Of a stretch of 28,078 bases of DNA, positions 15,901 to 24,521 are shown one piece after another; the stretch's first letter is position 1, and every line of letters begins with the position of its first letter. The DNA is from a virus, in IMG/VR virus record IMGVR_UViG_3300000116_000153, positions 1-28,078 of that record; one strand, given 5' to 3'. Below the pieces are notes generated by a model, which made no database searches, was not told the origin of the DNA, and saw only the letters and a list, made by a program, of their open reading frames with translations. A program made the translations under genes and the position numbers.

Positions 15901-16992
15901 CACCTCATTTTCAATAACTTTTGCTATATCAGTATTTGATGTGGTTAAATCAGTATAAGTTTTATATTGTGTATCACGTGGTGAAAAATAGTTTTCGTTA
16001 TCACTTTCAAATTTAGGTTGTCTCAATACCACATCGGATAAAGTCTCATCAACAAAATCAATAAGTTGAACTCTTTCCTCATAAGGTTGTGCCATTTCTT
16101 TTACAACATATAGAAAATCACCCCTTTGTATATTATCAGGTAAAGGTTCATACAATTTATAAACGATTGAATGTGGATATTCTGTATAGGTTGATGTATC
16201 CTCTTTAAAGTTTGTGGTTAATACACGAGTATCATTATTAAATCTTAAATAAGTGTATAAATCTTTTGTTGCTATATCATACTCGACATACCAATCTTCA
16301 AATTTTACTTGGAGATTAGGTTGAACGGGTCCTATATTACCAACTTCTTCTGCTACTTGTGCCCAACTTTTTTCAGTTAAAATAATATCTTGATTTTGAA
16401 CTTCTCTAATACGAGATTCGTAATCTTGATAAATTGGAACTTCTCTTACCTGTCCGGTATTTAAGAATTGAGCATCAACATCACCAAAATTAATCCATTC
16501 TCCTGGTGGGTCCTTATAAACCCAAAGGTTACCATCTTCATCTACTACTTGCTGTCCTACATATTCAGGAGGATTTGGAAGTCCGTTTGAATCAAATCCA
16601 CTTGATGCACCATTTTCATCAAATGCTCCTCTACCAGCACTTCTGTCAATGGATGACGCACCTTCAATATCGAATCCAGAATCTTCAAAACCTGGAATAC
16701 TTGGAGTATCACCACCTTTTCTTCGTTTCTTAGCGTAAACAAGTGCACCTGCAACCAATCCAACAGCTAAAGCTCCTAATGCTAATTTACCGGCGTTATC
16801 TTTCAACCAATCTTTAAAATCATCAAGAAAATCAAATTTTCCAGCGTCTATCGGAACATTAGCAGAACCACCACCGCTACCAGCACCACCACCACTCCCA
16901 CCTTTTGGATCCGTACCACTTCCACATGCACCCATTCGTGGTATTATTGTTTGGTGATTACCACCCCAATATATCATTCGTTTATTCCTCAT
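12976..16992 (-). CDS. Very large baseplate/tail structural protein with LamG-like domain and N-terminal membrane-like helix
   Basis: The product has 1338 aa from ATG 16992 (TAATG junction), or 1333 aa from ATG 16977, which has AGGAAT upstream; the choice is open. The N-terminus has a Gly/Ser-rich stretch (22-44) and a membrane-like helix (69-87, ALGALAVGLVAGALVYA) ending in Lys/Arg. Residues about 507-667 resemble the tail-protein-I/baseplate segment of T4-like phages (LLTNIPAHIRDES...ANMPFFLKTKGT...GIPSSILRVREYGG). About 685-915 form a LamG/concanavalin-like domain (ALEFKGNTHVLSTW...FRYWNSALNSG...LRYSFN). About 1010-1110 are a Tyr/Arg-rich conserved block. Near the C-terminus a SGSYLxYTGS repeat occurs twice. 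It probably contributes to the baseplate wedge or to host contact. Confidence 0.65.
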   Translation of the reverse strand: MRNKRMIYWGGNHQTIIPRMGACGSGTDPKGGSGGGAGSGGGSANVPIDAGKFDFLDDFKDWLKDNAGKLALGALAVGLVAGALVYAKKRRKGGDTPSIPGFEDSGFDIEGASSIDRSAGRGAFDENGASSGFDSNGLPNPPEYVGQQVVDEDGNLWVYKDPPGEWINFGDVDAQFLNTGQVREVPIYQDYESRIREVQNQDIILTEKSWAQVAEEVGNIGPVQPNLQVKFEDWYVEYDIATKDLYTYLRFNNDTRVLTTNFKEDTSTYTEYPHSIVYKLYEPLPDNIQRGDFLYVVKEMAQPYEERVQLIDFVDETLSDVVLRQPKFESDNENYFSPRDTQYKTYTDLTTSNTDIAKVIENEVISGSFGESIELNGLDFRQFKFFSKFSSVEDRLGNFKYKLQQIELFESQSLSLLGISGSHTANYTASLDMKARKIKNEFTPFEKYMYFESSSYISSSLGIFHDNAWPKKSGTGTNLNPYVLYSVSESIATSWYDRQIVSASNYDRENRDRLLTNIPAHIRDESQNDAFLTFINMTGEHFDGIWSYINQIPAIHDRRNGLNEGLSKDLIYHVGRSLGFYLNDGKDLISLPRYVTGAQVTGSDSTSSTFSASPERDISREIWKRILANMPFFLKTKGTLRSFKGLINCYGIPSSILRVREYGGPQPEQDAKPAVSITRNFTKALEFKGNTHVLSTWVNDSKSGRKPDTVEFRFRSATASGSTQTIVQAGDDWAVRLKDNSSTDNYGFVEFVLSGSGPDDPGLFTLTSEELPIYDGEFYSVMLTRLSASVEDSGRHYSGSSIGQLTADTTSQNIVYSLHVGRYDSGVKRILRQNWVSGSNATSSFNGAFVGNETLYIGGNGTNTFGTQFSGSLMEFRYWNSALNSGSFQNRIAAPKSYDGNHASASWEDLVLRYSFNDDKDLSSDGDIRDTSADQSYFQTGSAQGYTSGNKPHFRSIVDEEKARVPGIGPNRRVENKVRVENNKLVFGGLAVDQRAELSAYDLAPLDSNRLGIFFSPTDVINEDIIRSVANLDFDQYVGDPRDKYKRRYRQLEDISTTYWQKYTSPNNFWDYIRLIRFYDQSIFEQLKRMIPARANANLGILIEPNILERRKEVIGAPPNLIDQDFEGAVDANLYRTISGSQPFYTSSIDLTVPMKVSGSYLTYTGSLNVSRQVDKYGVHNQSTVVLSGSYLVYTGSIDADIFRTPSLYIVSSSIPGWGGGEEKYGETLFTIGGPEKIFSEVLQPNITGSRLSEHNFERRFFYTTQASASEDNFFSSSLVRSDKQNIMLDNQLFRLSFLGSKQTKRTTLDKLEPVTVTLTNPTTLITKDGGDSKLKVL
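13402..13523 (-). repeat. Two near-identical 32-base units, 90 bases apart, inside the 1338-aa gene
   Basis: Units at 13402-13433 and 13492-13523 share 28 of 32 bases. Both encode the same strand motif, Ser-Gly-Ser-Tyr-Leu-x-Tyr-Thr-Gly-Ser, at a 30-residue spacing. It is a protein-level tandem duplication within the C-terminal beta region, not a mobile or regulatory repeat. Confidence 0.75.
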
Positions 16993-19196
16993 TACACGCC
17001 CGATTCAACTTTAGCGTATAGGGTTACATTCTCAGTTAATAAAAATTGTGGATTCTGTTCATCATATACAAGAAGTTCAAATTCAGGATCTGCATACCAT
17101 CCACCCCACTCATTAGCATTAGCCGTTGGTTCACCTCTAACCTGAACCATAGTGTTTGCGGTAAAGGTTAGCTGTGAAGATGCTCCAGCTTGAGTAGATA
17201 CAAAAGATGTGCTGGTTGGTGTTAAAAATCTTACCTTTGAAGCAGCTGTACCAAATTGTCCTCCTTCAATTGGACTATTTACGAGAGTTAAAACTCCACC
17301 ACTTCCTTGAGTTTCTTCATTATCAACCTCTTCATCATCAAACTCATCTCCTGATTCATCTTGAGTTTCAGTTTGAGATGCTAATAGTGCCTCTCTTGCT
17401 TCTCTATCTATTTGAATTTGGTCTCCATCATACCACCCTTCAAGATTTCTTTTTAATTCATCTTCTTCTGAATTAGCAAAGTTAGTCTGGTCTAAATTAG
17501 GTCCTATAGGCATTGTATTTAAAACACTTAACGGTAAAGCAATATCACCACTTAAATCATTTACTGTAATTAGTTCTCCATCATTGTTTTGTATTTGTTT
17601 TCTCAATCCTAATAAAATACGAAGAGGTGTATTTATTGCAGATGCTATTGCTCGAGTGTGACCATTTTGGACATACCAAATCGTTCCTACAGTTGCCTTT
17701 GAACCTCCAACTGAGTAAAATGGTGCAGGTCCTTCATTACCATTCCATTTGATAATCTTACCATCGAGTGCACTTGCCATTGGTAATTCATCATCTTGAA
17801 CTCCACCTTCAACATTGACATCTTCTTCACTCACGGTCTCGGTTGGTGAGTATCCATTCAACTGACTACCCCTTAATCCTGGCCCATCTAAATTTCCATC
17901 AACATTTCTATATAAATCAGACACTTCTAATGTAAAATTTGGTGTCAATATCGTAACAACAGGATTATATAAACCTGGTGAATCATAAGTATGATTTGCA
18001 AATGGCTGGTCTGTTGTTTCGGTATGACCACATCCAAAATCAAAATGATATCTTACTCCGGGTGTTGTTAGATTTGGTATTGGAGCGTATCCATCAAAAC
18101 CATGTCCATAGATAGTCTTTGTAGATAATTCTTCCTTTATTATATATCTAACTGACATGGGAAAACCAAGTTCTTGTAAATCTTGAGCCTCGATGTAAGA
18201 TTCAGGTATAGGTAATTCTATCGAATAATTACCATTCTCTTCTACATCAGCCCTTTCTTCATAACCAGTAATAAATGCATCTTTTACTATAAGTTTACCA
18301 TCCTGCATAATTTCTTGAAATCCATCATCGGTTTCTAATCTTGTATTAAATTCTATCTGTGAACTATCAGGACCAGTCCAACTCACTTGTCCACCACCAC
18401 CCTCATTAGGGAGTAGTCTACCTTCTGATTCTCCATTTGTTATCCAATGGGCTTCCCCAAATCCAGCCTTAGTTGTTCCACCTCTCGGTATCCAATATAA
18501 TGCAGCTGGACTATTAGGATTACCCTCGATAACACCCCATGCCTGTGCTAAATCAGGATAATTATCAACATACTCAGTCCAAGATTTTTTTGGATAATAT
18601 TTTATTATATTTTTTGATAGTTTTGAAAATTGTTTAAGGTAATTAATATTATTAATCTGCTGTGGAGCTACTCGTAATTCAGTTCTTGAAGATGATATCT
18701 CATCTATAAAAAATTTAAATTCTGTAACAACAAGTTCTTGTCCATTTGTTCCATCAGTAGGTTGTTCTGGTCCAACAAATGCATCACCATTTCCATCGAC
18801 ATAAAACTCGCCCATTGGAACGCCTGTTATTTCAGGATTTCCACTATGAATTGTTCCACCGACATTATCAACTGTTTTAGTCAATACTACTTCATCAGCT
18901 CCACCTAATGGTCTATAAAAATAATATCGAACAACATAATTACCACGAGAGTATCCACTATCTCTTAAATCAGCTCCAGGCTTTAATATAAAATTACCTT
19001 CAACTATTTCATAGGACTTTGATACGTCTTTATTCTTAAAATTATTATTAGTGTCGTAAACATGAAATTCTACATAATCTGTGGTAAGCTGTCCGAATGG
19101 TGGATATAATGCACCACTTTGACCTAAAACCTCTTTGGTTTCTTTTCTTAATAAATTATAATCTTTTTCTAATAGACTTGTGTTTATTCTTTTCAT
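16992..19196 (-). CDS. Large modular virion protein with PKD-like and InlB-repeat-like modules
   Basis: The protein has 734 aa. Its ATG at 19196 overlaps the upstream stop (ATGA). The N-terminal ~180 residues begin KRINTSLLEKDYNLLRKE and look like a baseplate/wedge attachment region. Residues about 205-262 contain a 'YVDNYPDLAQAW...FGEAHW...GESEGR' motif that recurs in large bacterial surface proteins and marine phage proteins. Residues about 380-425 resemble a PKD beta-sandwich (HFDFGCGHTE...HTYDSPGLYNPVVTI). An acidic Glu/Asp-rich linker lies near 620-650. The last ~70 residues resemble a Listeria-Bacteroides (InlB) repeat (GGWYADPEFELLVYDE). It is likely a tail or baseplate protein with carbohydrate- or surface-binding modules. 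Confidence 0.55.
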   Translation of the reverse strand: MKRINTSLLEKDYNLLRKETKEVLGQSGALYPPFGQLTTDYVEFHVYDTNNNFKNKDVSKSYEIVEGNFILKPGADLRDSGYSRGNYVVRYYFYRPLGGADEVVLTKTVDNVGGTIHSGNPEITGVPMGEFYVDGNGDAFVGPEQPTDGTNGQELVVTEFKFFIDEISSSRTELRVAPQQINNINYLKQFSKLSKNIIKYYPKKSWTEYVDNYPDLAQAWGVIEGNPNSPAALYWIPRGGTTKAGFGEAHWITNGESEGRLLPNEGGGGQVSWTGPDSSQIEFNTRLETDDGFQEIMQDGKLIVKDAFITGYEERADVEENGNYSIELPIPESYIEAQDLQELGFPMSVRYIIKEELSTKTIYGHGFDGYAPIPNLTTPGVRYHFDFGCGHTETTDQPFANHTYDSPGLYNPVVTILTPNFTLEVSDLYRNVDGNLDGPGLRGSQLNGYSPTETVSEEDVNVEGGVQDDELPMASALDGKIIKWNGNEGPAPFYSVGGSKATVGTIWYVQNGHTRAIASAINTPLRILLGLRKQIQNNDGELITVNDLSGDIALPLSVLNTMPIGPNLDQTNFANSEEDELKRNLEGWYDGDQIQIDREAREALLASQTETQDESGDEFDDEEVDNEETQGSGGVLTLVNSPIEGGQFGTAASKVRFLTPTSTSFVSTQAGASSQLTFTANTMVQVRGEPTANANEWGGWYADPEFELLVYDEQNPQFLLTENVTLYAKVESGV

Positions 19197-19525
19197 AACT
19201 CACTAAACTCTCTATCTAATACATTATTCCAAATTAAATCTGTTTTATAAAGTGTAGATTTATTATCTATTTTTATCTGTTGGTCAATGTCGTCTAAATT
19301 ACTTTCTTCATCAAAAGGATTTTCAAATGCTAAAAATACCCCAGCATCATTTCTTAATGGTTCAACATCTGGTTGTATTAATTCATTATCATTCTCATCA
19401 ATAATGGTAACACTACCTTGTAATTTTCTTGCTTGGTCTAATTTATTCAGATATAGAACTCTATCTTGTTCTTGTAATTTTTGATAGTATTCACTTTTCT
19501 GTAATTCTTCTTTTGTTAAAGGCAT
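19193..19525 (-). CDS. Small acidic hypothetical protein of the baseplate operon
   Basis: The protein has 110 aa. It starts in a TAATG overlap with the ferredoxin gene and ends in an ATGA overlap with the 734-aa gene. The N-terminal half ([20 protein letters not shown]) is a charged helix. The C-terminal half is acidic with aromatic residues and a Trp (LIWNNVLDREF). No signal, membrane segment or known motif is present. A small assembly or connector protein is plausible from its position, but no function can be assigned. Confidence 0.55.
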   Translation of the reverse strand: MPLTKEELQKSEYYQKLQEQDRVLYLNKLDQARKLQGSVTIIDENDNELIQPDVEPLRNDAGVFLAFENPFDEESNLDDIDQQIKIDNKSTLYKTDLIWNNVLDREFSEL

Positions 19526-19827
19526 TAGTCCATCTCCAAACCAAAAAATTCATAATTCTTTTTAATATAATGATTCCATTCTGCTGGAACTTCTTCTTCT
19601 TCAAATATTGCTTCTACCGGACATTCAGGTTCACATGCTCCACAATCAATACACTCTTCAGGATTTATGTAAAGTGAATCAGTTTCTTTTGGTATAAATC
19701 CATCAACTTTGGCTTCTTCACCACTACCTTCTCTATCATCCGGTCCGTGAATACAATCTACAGGACATACCTCTACACATGCTGTATCACAAGTTCCCAC
19801 ACAAGGTTCAGCTATAATATATGACAT
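19525..19827 (-). CDS. Dicluster ferredoxin, 7Fe/8Fe type (4Fe-4S)
   Basis: The protein has 100 aa. The start is at ATG 19827, one base after the upstream stop (TAAAATG); longer in-frame starts would lie within the previous gene. It is a small cytoplasmic electron carrier. Cluster cysteines are C9, C13, C17, C21-Pro, C25 and, in the second motif, C59, C62, C65, C69-Pro ([12 protein letters not shown]). The C9-x7-C17-x3-C21 spacing is that of 7Fe ferredoxins (3Fe-4S plus 4Fe-4S) of the Thermus/FdxA kind. The extra C13 could allow a second 4Fe-4S cluster. Residues 28-52 are an insertion relative to short members. It sits between two virion genes and is co-translated with the next one. The family is secure; why a tail operon carries it is unknown. 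Confidence 0.88.
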   Translation of the reverse strand: MSYIIAEPCVGTCDTACVEVCPVDCIHGPDDREGSGEEAKVDGFIPKETDSLYINPEECIDCGACEPECPVEAIFEEEEVPAEWNHYIKKNYEFFGLEMD

Positions 19828-19828
19828 T

Positions 19829-20950
19829 TTAAGACACCACCTTGAACGAGGATAACTCATCAAAGTATTGAATTGTTTCATCAACAGTTCCACTACCACT
19901 CACCACTTTATACTCCACTCGATAAAATCTTTCAGCTAACAAACCATCCATCCAAAGGTTAAAATAATTTCCTGTTGTATCACAACTTACAACTGAACCA
20001 CTACCAAATGGGACGATAACATCTTGTGTATAAGCATCTCTTATTTGATAATATGTGCTACCACTTGGAAGATATTTAGCGGTTGTATATCCAGTTGAGT
20101 ATCCTGCTGTTGCAGAAAAGGTTTTTTCAGGATATCTTTCTCTACCAACAACTCTAAATTTTGTTTTTGATTTTTCTTTATATTGTTTCCTAAGACCTCG
20201 TTGATATATAACTATATCTTCTAAATCTGTATTTGAAAGTGGAGATAAAGAACCCGTGTTCCATTTGGAATCATCCCATACTGCTTCAAGTTTAGGTTGA
20301 TATATGGTGTGAGTTTCCCTACCAAAGAATGAAAAATTACCATAATGAGTTGTATTTCCCTCTTCCGCATTAGCATCTGAGTTTCCTATACTACCACTTC
20401 GTTTAACCATAAATCCTTCATTTGGAATTATACTATGATGCCATTTCCAAACTATATCTGTAACATCCATTCTAACATCAGATGGTTCGTTTGTAAAAGA
20501 TTGTGATGCCTCGTATCCACTTCCACTATACCAAGTTCCACCCGAAGATGTAACATTTGCCCATAAGGTTTTAGAAATATCATTGTCCTTATAAAACCAA
20601 CTACACCCATCACTAATCTGTGGATTGGAATCTTCTCTACCAGATCCATTTTCCCAAGATTGACTTACAGGATATGAGTATAATGTTTGACTTGTTGATA
20701 ATCCGGTTGAATTAGCATCAAATAGATTTAAATAAAATCTTGTACTTGAACCTGATGTTATAAGACCCGAAGTAATATAATTAGAAAGTGTTGTTAAATC
20801 AAACTTTATTAAAGCACGACTTACATTGATAGTAGAAGCGTTAGCGTTCTTATCCTTTCTAATCTCAAGAATCTCATCGAGTCCTGTATTTCTACTTCCA
20901 CTTCTCTCATATAGTGTAGTATCTTTTTCTGCAAATGTAAAATAATGCAT
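19829..20950 (-). CDS. Virion structural protein, DNRLRE-like beta-sandwich
   Basis: The protein has 373 aa and starts at ATG 20950 after AGGGAGATTTAA. The N-terminus ([20 protein letters not shown]) and the '[16 protein letters not shown]' segment match the pattern of DNRLRE/CBM-like beta sandwiches: a 'rare-damage' Thr-Leu-Tyr start, then R-x-L-x-x-F-D. Similar proteins are part of marine T4-like phage tail operons. A middle section (about 95-200) contains Trp/Ser-rich strands ([19 protein letters not shown]). The C-terminus (about 225-373) is a separate beta domain ending [18 protein letters not shown]. It follows the gp6-like gene by 10 nt and is likely attached to the baseplate. Confidence 0.6.
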   Translation of the reverse strand: MHYFTFAEKDTTLYERSGSRNTGLDEILEIRKDKNANASTINVSRALIKFDLTTLSNYITSGLITSGSSTRFYLNLFDANSTGLSTSQTLYSYPVSQSWENGSGREDSNPQISDGCSWFYKDNDISKTLWANVTSSGGTWYSGSGYEASQSFTNEPSDVRMDVTDIVWKWHHSIIPNEGFMVKRSGSIGNSDANAEEGNTTHYGNFSFFGRETHTIYQPKLEAVWDDSKWNTGSLSPLSNTDLEDIVIYQRGLRKQYKEKSKTKFRVVGRERYPEKTFSATAGYSTGYTTAKYLPSGSTYYQIRDAYTQDVIVPFGSGSVVSCDTTGNYFNLWMDGLLAERFYRVEYKVVSGSGTVDETIQYFDELSSFKVVS

Positions 20951-20960
20951 TTAAATCTCC

Positions 20961-22970
20961 CTAAAATACATTTCCAATAGAGTCTCCTATAGACCTACCT
21001 TCTATGTCCGAGTTTGGATATTTTAATTCAAAACAACTTGGATCCAACGATGGATATATTACTCCGTCTTTTTCAGCATAATTAATATCATATATGTTTC
21101 CTGAATAACCAGTTGATGTATCGTATTTATTATAAATCAATACTGGCATATTTTTGGGATTATCTTGTTTCGGTGGAATAATCGCTCCTACTCCATCTAC
21201 CAACGAAATTTGATATGCCAACTCTTGTAATATTATTGGTTGGTTTATCTGCCATTTCTCTATATTAAAAAATTCTTTAACTCTTTCAACACATCTTAAT
21301 GTTACTTCTTCTTTGTTAAATCCTCTTCTTGATATGAAAGAAAATTTAACTCCAATATTAATAACCCATGCATTTTTGATATTAACTGCATCAGTTACTA
21401 TTCTATACTGACTTAAATAAGTTTTTAGGTTCTCTTTGACTGCAACATTTAATTGAGCTAATTTATTATTACCATCCAATCCTAAAATATACAAATTCAT
21501 TGCCATTGGATTTGGTAATTTCTGTATGGTATTTGCCATATCTTTTGCTTTGAGTTGGTCTATATTTCTCTCATCAATAAAAACTCCTGAACCGACTTTA
21601 GTTTCTATTTGCATATTAGGAACATTCAATTGTTCATCTTGAACAAGATATGCTTTAGCAACAGCTCCAAACTTGGCTGGCATTGCATATGTTCTTGTTA
21701 TATAATCTTCTTTAGTAACTGACCTTCCTTGAGCTTGAAAGTAAGCTAATGAATTTTCTTTTATCTCTTTAACAGTTTCTGCATTACGACCACCACTGGC
21801 TGGATAAGGATTAGTAACACCAACTGATTCTTTAGTAACCGATACTAAATTATTATCTAATGAGGTTTCATCCAAACTAAATGAGAAGTTAGTTACATTT
21901 GTTATAGAATTAGAAGATACATTGTCACCAACACCACCACCATATGAATACTTTATAGTTAATGTAGTGTTAGATGGTGCCTGTCCATATGCTTTTGTGT
22001 TTAAAAAATTCTCAGGATCAAAATATTTATCTAAATAGGTTGGACTACCAGGTAGACTCGAACCAACTGAACTTGGATTTGGAATTATTTCTTCATCTGC
22101 ACTATCGCTAATCCCACTACCAAACCTCAACTCAATTTTACCATCACTTCTAACAAAGGTTACAAATCTTCTCGGTGTTTTTAAAAGTTTTAAAATATAT
22201 GGTGCCTCGTCATTATATTGTGATAATGAAGGATCGTTTGCAGCTACATTCTCAACTGAATCAAAAATTGTATCTTGTGCTAAAAATGGAACTTCTTTCC
22301 AAGTATTACCCTCACTATCTACACATGAAATTATTTCTAAAATTTTATCTTGACCAAGTTTTATTCTAGCATACTTTGTAGCATTTCCAAACTCAAAATT
22401 CTCTGTTGTTATAGCTCCACTCTGAACCCCTACACTTTTCTTTAATAAGTAAAAGGTAGGTTGTTTGGTATCCGGATCAGTTTCAAATACAGAAATTTCA
22501 GTAGGATCAAACGAACTCGAATACCTAAAATTAACATCCTCTCGTAATCTAAATGTTACACCATTCGTAGATTGAACTTGTGTACTTTCTTTCAATACGA
22601 GTCCATAATTTAAATTTGGTTTTACATTTGTTCCTGTTCCTGATGCTGGAACTGTCTGAAACACATCTACATTTGTAAATGCAGGATATGACAATTTAGG
22701 TTTATAACCAAAAGTTTGTGCCATTTCATAAATAGATTTTGTATCTTCTGCATATGCTAATAACATTTCTTTAAATTGTGTATCTACATAATATGAGAGA
22801 ACATCTCCAACATATGAAGCCATTTCTATAAACATCATTCCTGGTGATGCTTCATTAAAATCGTTATATGTGTTTGGGTAATATTGTTTTGCAAACTCTA
22901 CTAAGTCTGCTCTAAATGAAGAAAAATCTTTATTTATATACCTTACTTCTTTTTGTAGTCTATCTGACAT
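20961..22970 (-). CDS. Baseplate wedge protein, gp6-like (baseplate J family)
   Basis: The protein has 669 aa and starts at ATG 22970 after AGGAGAGTTAA. The N-terminus has the family signature: 'RYINKDFSSFRADLVEFAKQYY' followed by 'ASPGMMFIEMASYVGDVLSYYVD' (about 42-65) and 'AQTFGYKP'. A central Gly-rich part (330-360) and the baseplate-J region (VKEIKENSLAYFQAQGRSVTKEDYITR, about 408-434) follow. The C-terminal ~200 residues form the wedge core. In T4, gp6 dimers form the inner baseplate ring and control the sheath switch. The neighbouring gp25-like gene supports this reading. Length is similar to T4 gp6 (660 aa). Confidence 0.85.
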   Translation of the reverse strand: MSDRLQKEVRYINKDFSSFRADLVEFAKQYYPNTYNDFNEASPGMMFIEMASYVGDVLSYYVDTQFKEMLLAYAEDTKSIYEMAQTFGYKPKLSYPAFTNVDVFQTVPASGTGTNVKPNLNYGLVLKESTQVQSTNGVTFRLREDVNFRYSSSFDPTEISVFETDPDTKQPTFYLLKKSVGVQSGAITTENFEFGNATKYARIKLGQDKILEIISCVDSEGNTWKEVPFLAQDTIFDSVENVAANDPSLSQYNDEAPYILKLLKTPRRFVTFVRSDGKIELRFGSGISDSADEEIIPNPSSVGSSLPGSPTYLDKYFDPENFLNTKAYGQAPSNTTLTIKYSYGGGVGDNVSSNSITNVTNFSFSLDETSLDNNLVSVTKESVGVTNPYPASGGRNAETVKEIKENSLAYFQAQGRSVTKEDYITRTYAMPAKFGAVAKAYLVQDEQLNVPNMQIETKVGSGVFIDERNIDQLKAKDMANTIQKLPNPMAMNLYILGLDGNNKLAQLNVAVKENLKTYLSQYRIVTDAVNIKNAWVINIGVKFSFISRRGFNKEEVTLRCVERVKEFFNIEKWQINQPIILQELAYQISLVDGVGAIIPPKQDNPKNMPVLIYNKYDTSTGYSGNIYDINYAEKDGVIYPSLDPSCFELKYPNSDIEGRSIGDSIGNVF

Positions 22971-22979
22971 TTAACTCTC

Positions 22980-23396
22980 CTATATCCCAAGTAAAAAATT
23001 TAACGATACTGTTTCATAAATGTTGGGTTGAAATGTAAGTGCAAATCTTATATCAATGTTCATTTGATTTGGATTAGATTCATCTTCTGAAACATCTATT
23101 TTCTCAATTGATACATGAGGCATCCAAAATGATATTGCAGTAGTTATGGTTTCCTCGATATTATCTAACAAACTATTTGACATTGGTTCAAATAATACTT
23201 TCAATAACCCACATCCAAATTCAGGATGTCCTACTCGTTCACCCGGATTGGTTAAAAGTAAGTTTCGTATATTACTACTTGTTTGAGTTAATGTTGTTTG
23301 GGTACCAGGAAAAAAACCACTATTGATATCATAGTTTAATGGTAGGGATAATCCTATCGTTACATCTGGATCTAAATCTTTTTCTAATACGGACAA
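22980..23396 (-). CDS. Baseplate wedge protein, gp25-like (GPW/gp25 family)
   Basis: The protein has 138 aa and starts at a TTG codon at 23396, fixed by AGGAGAAATTAG. The signature lies at residues 48-71: Leu-Thr-Asn-Pro-Gly-Glu-Arg, then His-Pro-Glu-Phe-Gly-Cys-Gly-Leu, then Leu-Phe-Glu-Pro. This Gly-Glu-Arg...Phe-Gly...Phe-Glu-Pro order is the hallmark of gp25, which shares a fold with the phage/T6SS baseplate protein TssE. It would sit beneath the sheath and start its assembly. Length is close to T4 gp25 (132 aa). It is placed next to the gp6-like gene, as in many contractile-tail phages. Confidence 0.85.
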   Translation of the reverse strand: MSVLEKDLDPDVTIGLSLPLNYDINSGFFPGTQTTLTQTSSNIRNLLLTNPGERVGHPEFGCGLLKVLFEPMSNSLLDNIEETITTAISFWMPHVSIEKIDVSEDESNPNQMNIDIRFALTFQPNIYETVSLNFLLGI

Positions 23397-23406
23397 CTAA
23401 TTTCTC

Positions 23407-23934
23407 CTATGGACGAAAACCTTGTTTCTTTTTTTCTATTGCTTTCATCACACCACTATAATCTCTTGTTAATGCGTTTACAACATCTTCACCAACTTGT
23501 TCTGTAGAAACTCCGGCATCTTTCATTGTTTGAACTGCTGCTATTTCTCGTTTCACCTCTTTACTTCCACCACCTGGTAGATTACCATATCCCATTGCCT
23601 CTGCCATCTTTGAAGTATCATAAGTTCCACCACCCATTGTAGGCCATTCTTCTGTTGGTTTACCATTTGCAGTTTCATTTAAAATTTTATTTAAAGATTC
23701 ATTCTCGGTATAACGAACTTCCTTTTTAGGCTTAGGTTTACTTGGTGGTGATACAAGTTCTTTTTGTGAAAGTGATTCTTTCAATGAAATAGAATTATTA
23801 TCTTTAGTTTCTACTAAGTTAGAACTTCGTGTTAAAGATTTAATTCCTTCCTTAATAAATATCTCATTGACTTGTTTCTTGACTTCTTTACGGACTACTA
23901 ACTCAATTATTTTTATGAGTTCTTGTTTTTTCAT
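23407..23934 (-). CDS. Conserved tail-operon protein of unknown function
   Basis: The protein has 175 aa and starts at ATG 23934 preceded by AGGAGTCTATA. The N-terminal 30 residues form a basic helix (KKQELIKIIELVVRKEVKKQ). A disordered Ser/Lys/Pro-rich linker (35-80) follows. A short conserved-looking segment 'NKILNETANGKPTEEWPTMG' lies at about 84-103, and the C-terminus is helical and basic, ending Lys-Gln-Gly-Phe-Arg-Pro. No signal or membrane segment was seen. Proteins of this layout accompany gp25-like genes in marine T4-like phages. A scaffold or chaperone role is possible but not shown. Confidence 0.5.
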   Translation of the reverse strand: MKKQELIKIIELVVRKEVKKQVNEIFIKEGIKSLTRSSNLVETKDNNSISLKESLSQKELVSPPSKPKPKKEVRYTENESLNKILNETANGKPTEEWPTMGGGTYDTSKMAEAMGYGNLPGGGSKEVKREIAAVQTMKDAGVSTEQVGEDVVNALTRDYSGVMKAIEKKKQGFRP

Positions 23935-23948
23935 TATAGACTCCTATT

Positions 23949-24521
23949 CTATATTATTGTACTACTAATTACTCCAGGTATTACAGCCGGTGGTTTGATA
24001 ACCGTTCCTGTAAAAATCGTAGCTATAAAAGATGCCATTATAATAGTAGCCATACTATCACAAACATCTTCTATACTACCACCACCCATACCAACCGCGG
24101 TAGATGGTGCAAAAATTGGTGGAACTGACATTACACTTGCTCCTATTGCTGAATGAGCTGGTGTTCCAAAGTTTATCATTAAAGCTGCTGCCGATATAAT
24201 ACCTGTTGTTATTTGTGTCATTGTCGGATCTTGTGCTTTAAAACTACCTACTATTGCTGCCTTTAAAGGAGCTTTAGCTGCGTCAACACCACTTACCTTT
24301 AACTTCAAACCTAACGATGTAGGATCTGGTACAGGAACTGCAGGTGGTGCAGGTGTCATTGCTGGACTACCAATTGGTATTATCTCAGCATCCTTCATAA
24401 AATCTACTATGGCCGTTGCCATTCCTTCGGCTGAATCTGATTGTGTTGCTTCTCCATCTTGTGCTAGTTTACTATAATTATCAACTAAAGCTGTTTTAAG
24501 TTTATTTTTGTCCAGACTCAT
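23949..24521 (-). CDS. Hydrophobic Ala/Gly/Pro-rich tail-operon protein
   Basis: The protein has 190 aa. Its ATG at 24521 overlaps the gp5-like stop (TAATG). The N-terminus (1-45) is a charged helix. A Pro-rich link (50-68, SPAMTPAPPAVPVPDP) and two hydrophobic Ala/Ile-rich stretches follow (about 105-120 and 155-175). It resembles, in layout, small tail-assembly proteins located beside hub genes in T4-like marine phages. The hydrophobic helices could be buried inside the baseplate or cross a membrane. No precise family was recognised. Confidence 0.5.
   Translation of the reverse strand: MSLDKNKLKTALVDNYSKLAQDGEATQSDSAEGMATAIVDFMKDAEIIPIGSPAMTPAPPAVPVPDPTSLGLKLKVSGVDAAKAPLKAAIVGSFKAQDPTMTQITTGIISAAALMINFGTPAHSAIGASVMSVPPIFAPSTAVGMGGGSIEDVCDSMATIIMASFIATIFTGTVIKPPAVIPGVISSTII

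Noticed and set aside
19525-19899. Longer ferredoxin with start at 19899
   Set aside because: The extra 24 residues overlap the end of the previous gene and are not ferredoxin-like; MSYII at 19827 matches the usual N-terminus and lies one base after the previous stop.
11195-20649. Overlapping minus-strand frames at 11195-11401, 16557-16763 and 20452-20649
   Set aside because: They are out-of-frame shadows inside larger genes with no start signal or plausible protein features.
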